Below, piece by piece: positions 62,401-64,000 of a stretch of DNA of 64,000 nt (its first letter is position 1; each line of letters starts with the position of its first letter). This DNA comes from Bacteroidales bacterium (GTDB lineage: Bacteria > Bacteroidota > Bacteroidia > Bacteroidales > GCA-2748055): contig JACJXF010000003.1 in assembly GCA_020636775.1 (NCBI GenBank), forward strand, positions 1 through 64,000, read 5' to 3'. Under the pieces are notes generated by a model that saw nothing but the letters and a program-made list of their open reading frames with translations, made no database searches and was not told where the DNA came from. A program made the translations under genes and the position numbers.

Positions 62401-62807
62401 CGGTTGAAGCAGATGGCTCAGGATATACCTTGAATTCAACCCTGAACAACCCAGTTGGTGATCCGAATATTTATACCTATTGGAGAGCATCGCATTATAA
62501 ACGCGGAACACCTTTTTCCTATGATGAATATCCAAATTCTATAGAAAATAAATTGAATGATGAATTTGAACTCTCACTATATCCAAATCCTGCTTCAGAA
62601 TTTGTAAGTATTGATATTAAGTCTGAAAATCAGGAGGAAGAATTCAGAATTAAGATATATAGTTATGCCGGAGTTCTTTTATATGATAAGGTTTTTGAAA
62701 ATGAAACGACTATCAACCTTAGAGAAAATGGAATTGTTCCCGGTATGTATCTCCTGAAAATTGAAAACAGCAGGCATACTGAAACCAGAAAGTTGATTGT
62801 AAATTAA
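59412..62807 (+). CDS. Secreted CotH-kinase / lamin-tail protein with T9SS sorting domain
   Basis: An 1131-residue exported protein. A signal peptide (ending NVNAQ) leads to a beta-sandwich region (about 25-200; FDDRAWSSGTAPFRYGDGSG), then a chitobiase-C-like module (YSVFYTLDGSNPQD, near residue 230). The CotH kinase domain follows (about 330-640): LRIRGGWSRHDDFPKHSLRL, YLNGMYWGLYQTQERTEA and YAHDSEHSLM. A second chitobiase-C-like module (GAVYYTLDNTDPR, near residue 820), a lamin-tail domain (about 880-1030; EYIEFKNTGDKPLNISGMML) and a C-terminal T9SS sorting domain (LSLYPNPASEFVSI to RKLIVN) complete it. CotH proteins in spores phosphorylate other surface proteins; a similar role outside the cell is inferred. 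The TTG at 59412 begins the signal peptide. Confidence 0.85.
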   Translation: MKTRIYIFLFILLTVSFSGFSRNVNAQVNFGFNSGYKYLKGSEASTLPSNWYLPGFDDRAWSSGTAPFRYGDGSGGTLLDDMMNSYSTVYMRSTFNASYVSKLSVLNVSLDFDDGFNLFINGNKVISENAPDNPEYNSFSTALRESGVINNYSLQNVSSIIHEGVNTIAVQGFNTSLESSDFYFDMSIAAVAEVDRISAEPVYSMAAGFYSTPFTLTISSPDPAYSVFYTLDGSNPQDSPSRIAGGNSVNVLIDPQSVSHRPLTPAVVVRSCLSSADFLPSFPKGSTYIFTTEVPQQNNPGGGWPATKNVNGQVIDLAVDSKVVNDSRYKNQIDYSLKSIPSISITTDIKNLFDPTTGIYVNAEGHGEEWERECSVELLNPDGSPGFNVNAGLRIRGGWSRHDDFPKHSLRLFFNSQYGNSKLEFPLFDDEGASKYDKIDLRTAQNYGWSNNQGEHNTMCREVFSRDTQRDMGQPYSRSRYYHLYLNGMYWGLYQTQERTEANFASTYLGGQDTDYDVAKVNTEGYSYVIEATDGTLDSWRNIWNLTTAGYSSNAAFFRLEGKDSFGEKVDGNPVLVDIDNLIDYMLVIFYTGNFDSPTSSFGGNKGCNNFFAIYNKTTKDQGFTFYAHDSEHSLMSDVIPPGTGLTEDRVNLARRTDGSNMDVNRFEVFHPQWLHEKLTVNEEYRLRFADRAYNYLRPGNVLSPEACTERFNTRAAQIEDAIIAESARWGDAKTGSWAYTKDDNWLPEINKVRTAFFPYRSNILVGQLELAGILPSVDPPDIISNGTTVYAENTSFTSSALVSFQNPNGKGAVYYTLDNTDPRLVGGGISPSAILWQAGNNVNMNYSARVNCRIYSNGEWSAMNFTTFLKTDEDYSALKVTELAYHPEDVINGTDTVFGTSLEYIEFKNTGDKPLNISGMMLDSAVHCTFPANTVLGPQQYYVAASKPGAFTEFFGYPPSANFSGNFSNSGEYVLLTDPFGNPVISFTYSDKSPWPVEADGSGYTLNSTLNNPVGDPNIYTYWRASHYKRGTPFSYDEYPNSIENKLNDEFELSLYPNPASEFVSIDIKSENQEEEFRIKIYSYAGVLLYDKVFENETTINLRENGIVPGMYLLKIENSRHTETRKLIVN

Positions 62808-63280
62808 TTCTCAGGGATAGTATATAAGTATTGTTTTTTCAAGAAGAGACTGAATTATTAATACTGTATTTGGCTTCAAGAGATTTGGGATTTCTTTATT
62901 AGTTTTTAGTGAATGGTGAAGCTTTAAACAGTTTGCTATTATCTCAATTCCATTTCTACTTTAATAACGGTATTAAAGTATCATTTTGTGAAAAGATGTA
63001 ATGCCTTCTTTCCTGACATCTGGGTTGCAATACCCTCATTTACCTAAAAGTAACTTAAAATGCAAAAACGCCCGAAGTAATAGCGGGTGTGTTAGTTCCA
63101 ACGAATGTTTGGATTTCAGCTTTATCTTGCAAATAGCAATAAAAATACTTTGGCAACAGTGAGTGAAAAAAGTAGCGGATGAGCTAACAAGCTGAATGTT
63201 GAAAGTTCTCCGATTTTTAAAAGGCTTTACGGAGGTATTGAATAATCCCTTACTAACAATATTGAATGGATCAGAATCTT
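62808..63280. other. Intergenic region, no gene seen
   Basis: Between the CotH gene and the small minus-strand gene. It has no open frame with convincing features and no clear terminator. A weak hairpin (CGCCCG / CGGGTG, 63069-63090) is the only structure noted. A remnant of a mobile element cannot be excluded but is not supported. Confidence 0.5.
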
Positions 63281-63478
63281 TCAGGGGACAAGTCTGATGC
63301 TCTTATTCTCAATCATTTCCTGAAGCTGGTTCAGCAAAGCCTGTTCATGAGCATCGATATGGGAGTCTCTGGACGCCTCTGCAAGGATTTCTTCATATTC
63401 TGCTCTTGTAAGCTTATGATCATCAATTGCTGCATCAATAAGTTTTCTTAATCTTGCAGCTCTTTCACTTATTCCCAT
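63281..63478 (-). CDS. Small helical protein of unknown function
   Basis: A 65-residue all-helical, charged protein (ERAARLRKLIDAAIDDHKLT, RAEYEEILAEASRDSHIDAH, EQALLNQLQEMIENKSIRLV). The repeated D.(K/H)..... 'xxDxHIDxxE' pattern resembles TerB-like or EF-hand-like helical pairs, but this is not firm. The sequence is well balanced and coding-like, and the frame has a normal ATG, so it is called. It lies between two T9SS cargo genes. Confidence 0.6.
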   Translation of the reverse strand: MGISERAARLRKLIDAAIDDHKLTRAEYEEILAEASRDSHIDAHEQALLNQLQEMIENKSIRLVP

Positions 63479-63556
63479 TGTTATTTACATTTAATTTTAG
63501 CCTTATAAATTTAACAAAATATAGATAATTTGGTTTTGTTACTTTCACAATTTATT

Positions 63557-63586
63557 AAAAAAAAAAGCGCCCCGAAAGGCGCTTTT
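63557..63586 (-). terminator. Terminator after the right-edge PKD gene
   Basis: On the minus strand a nine-base stem AAAAGCGCC / GGCGCTTTT (63586-63578 and 63571-63563) with loop TTTCGG, followed by T residues to 63557. It lies about 20 bases after the stop codon. Confidence 0.9.
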
Positions 63587-63607
63587 AAAATTGAGTTATG
63601 GATTAAG

Positions 63608-64000
63608 TTACCTTGTGATTACCATCTGTCTGGTAATGGTTCCTTCATCTGATATCAGCTTCAGATGATAAACACCTGTTGATAAAATACCTGAATCCCA
63701 GTTGATTTCATAACGTCCCGAATCCTTAAAGGATTTCTCCAGTGTCTGAACTCTTCTTCCCAGCTGGTCGAATATAGCCATTTCAATATACTGGGGTTTA
63801 TCTAAGGAATAGGTAATGTTTGTATAATCAACAAATGGATTAGGGAATACATTAAGCTCAATACTGCTTGGTATGCCTGGCTTAACCGAGACTCCAAATT
63901 TGGTTGAAACAAAGTCACAGAATTCATCAGATTGTCCGCTAACAGGATCTGTAACCTTCAAACAAACCCTGTATTTACCTGCGATCTGATAATAATGTGT
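63608..64000 (-). CDS. PKD-repeat protein with T9SS sorting domain (5' part outside the window)
   Basis: The frame is open to the window edge, so only the last 130 codons are seen. They hold the end of a PKD module (HYYQIAGKYRVCLKVTDPVS) and a T9SS sorting domain (LNVFPNPFVDYTNITYSLDK to TRQMVITR). The join GQSDEFCDFVSTK is identical to that in the giant PKD protein at 24725-29389, and the rest aligns closely, so the two are paralogues. The gene is read towards the small 65-residue gene and ends in a strong terminator. Confidence 0.9.
   Translation of the reverse strand, partial: THYYQIAGKYRVCLKVTDPVSGQSDEFCDFVSTKFGVSVKPGIPSSIELNVFPNPFVDYTNITYSLDKPQYIEMAIFDQLGRRVQTLEKSFKDSGRYEINWDSGILSTGVYHLKLISDEGTITRQMVITR

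Noticed and set aside
62808..63265. Possible insertion-sequence remnant
   Set aside because: No terminal inverted repeats, target duplication or transposase fragment could be found.
1..64000. tRNA, rRNA, CRISPR or phage-defence genes
   Set aside because: Intergenic regions were read for tRNA-like T-loops, repeat-spacer arrays and typical defence enzymes; none was found. A covariance-model search would be decisive for small RNAs.

Overview
The window is a chromosomal segment of a Bacteroidota bacterium, most likely class Bacteroidia. The evidence is a SusC/SusD-type outer-membrane pair, secreted proteins ending in type IX secretion (T9SS) sorting domains, the absence of clear Shine-Dalgarno sites, and the phylum's own promoter form (TTTG, then about 19-21 bases, then TAnnTTTG) in front of many transcription units. 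Lineage-typical families (DUF3276 PUR-like protein, DUF5606, long NusB, YbbR, FtsK-LolA pair) agree. No rRNA, tRNA, CRISPR array, prophage or intact insertion sequence was seen.

Layout. 1-1181: 3' part of a formimidoyltransferase-cyclodeaminase (histidine and folate metabolism). 1.6-7.4 kb: an uptake operon of SusC-like TonB receptor, SusD-like lipoprotein (interrupted by a one-base frameshift) and a third lipoprotein, bounded by a consensus promoter and a strong terminator. 7.6-10.0 kb: sulfate adenylyltransferase cysD/cysN, separated by a cluster of palindromes. 10-17 kb: NlpC/P60 peptidase, PgpH-like c-di-AMP phosphodiesterase, and a lipoprotein-ftsK-lolA gene row. 17.3-19.5 kb: carbamate kinase and ornithine carbamoyltransferase. 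19.5-24.4 kb: a small membrane/metal-binding operon, a cyclophilin lipoprotein, and a FeoA-FeoB iron transporter followed by a 47-residue Cys-rich partner. 24.7-29.4 kb: a 1554-residue secreted beta-propeller/PKD protein.

29.5-39.8 kb is mostly housekeeping: an unknown gene overlapping a thiamine-binding-like protein, a PUR-like protein, nusB-DUF1573-yajC, YbbR-coaE-TerB/DnaJ-DUF5606, mazG with a SAM-hydrolysing enzyme, and phoH-purC. 39.9-48.6 kb: a LysM/periplasmic-binding fusion, a large FtsX-type permease, a class II photolyase, a YitT protein and pabB/pabC for p-aminobenzoate. 48.7-52.8 kb: a nitronate-monooxygenase-like protein, a DEAD-box RNA helicase and a cold-shock protein. 53-59 kb: a secreted protein with a threefold internal repeat, a YdeI-like protein, a haem-binding/e(P4) phosphatase pair, a fatty-acid desaturase and a GNAT enzyme. 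59.4-62.8 kb: a secreted CotH-kinase/lamin-tail protein. The right edge holds the 3' end of a second PKD/T9SS protein, closely similar to the one at 24.7-29.4 kb.

How the parts relate. Most of the window is core metabolism and cell maintenance. The accessory layer is the cell surface: one nutrient receptor operon and three large exported proteins built from adhesion-type modules. Two genes, PgpH-like and YbbR-like, point to c-di-AMP signalling. I found no convincing defence system or biosynthetic cluster. The least explained genes are at 29531-30286, 48665-50431, 53244-54638 and 63281-63478.
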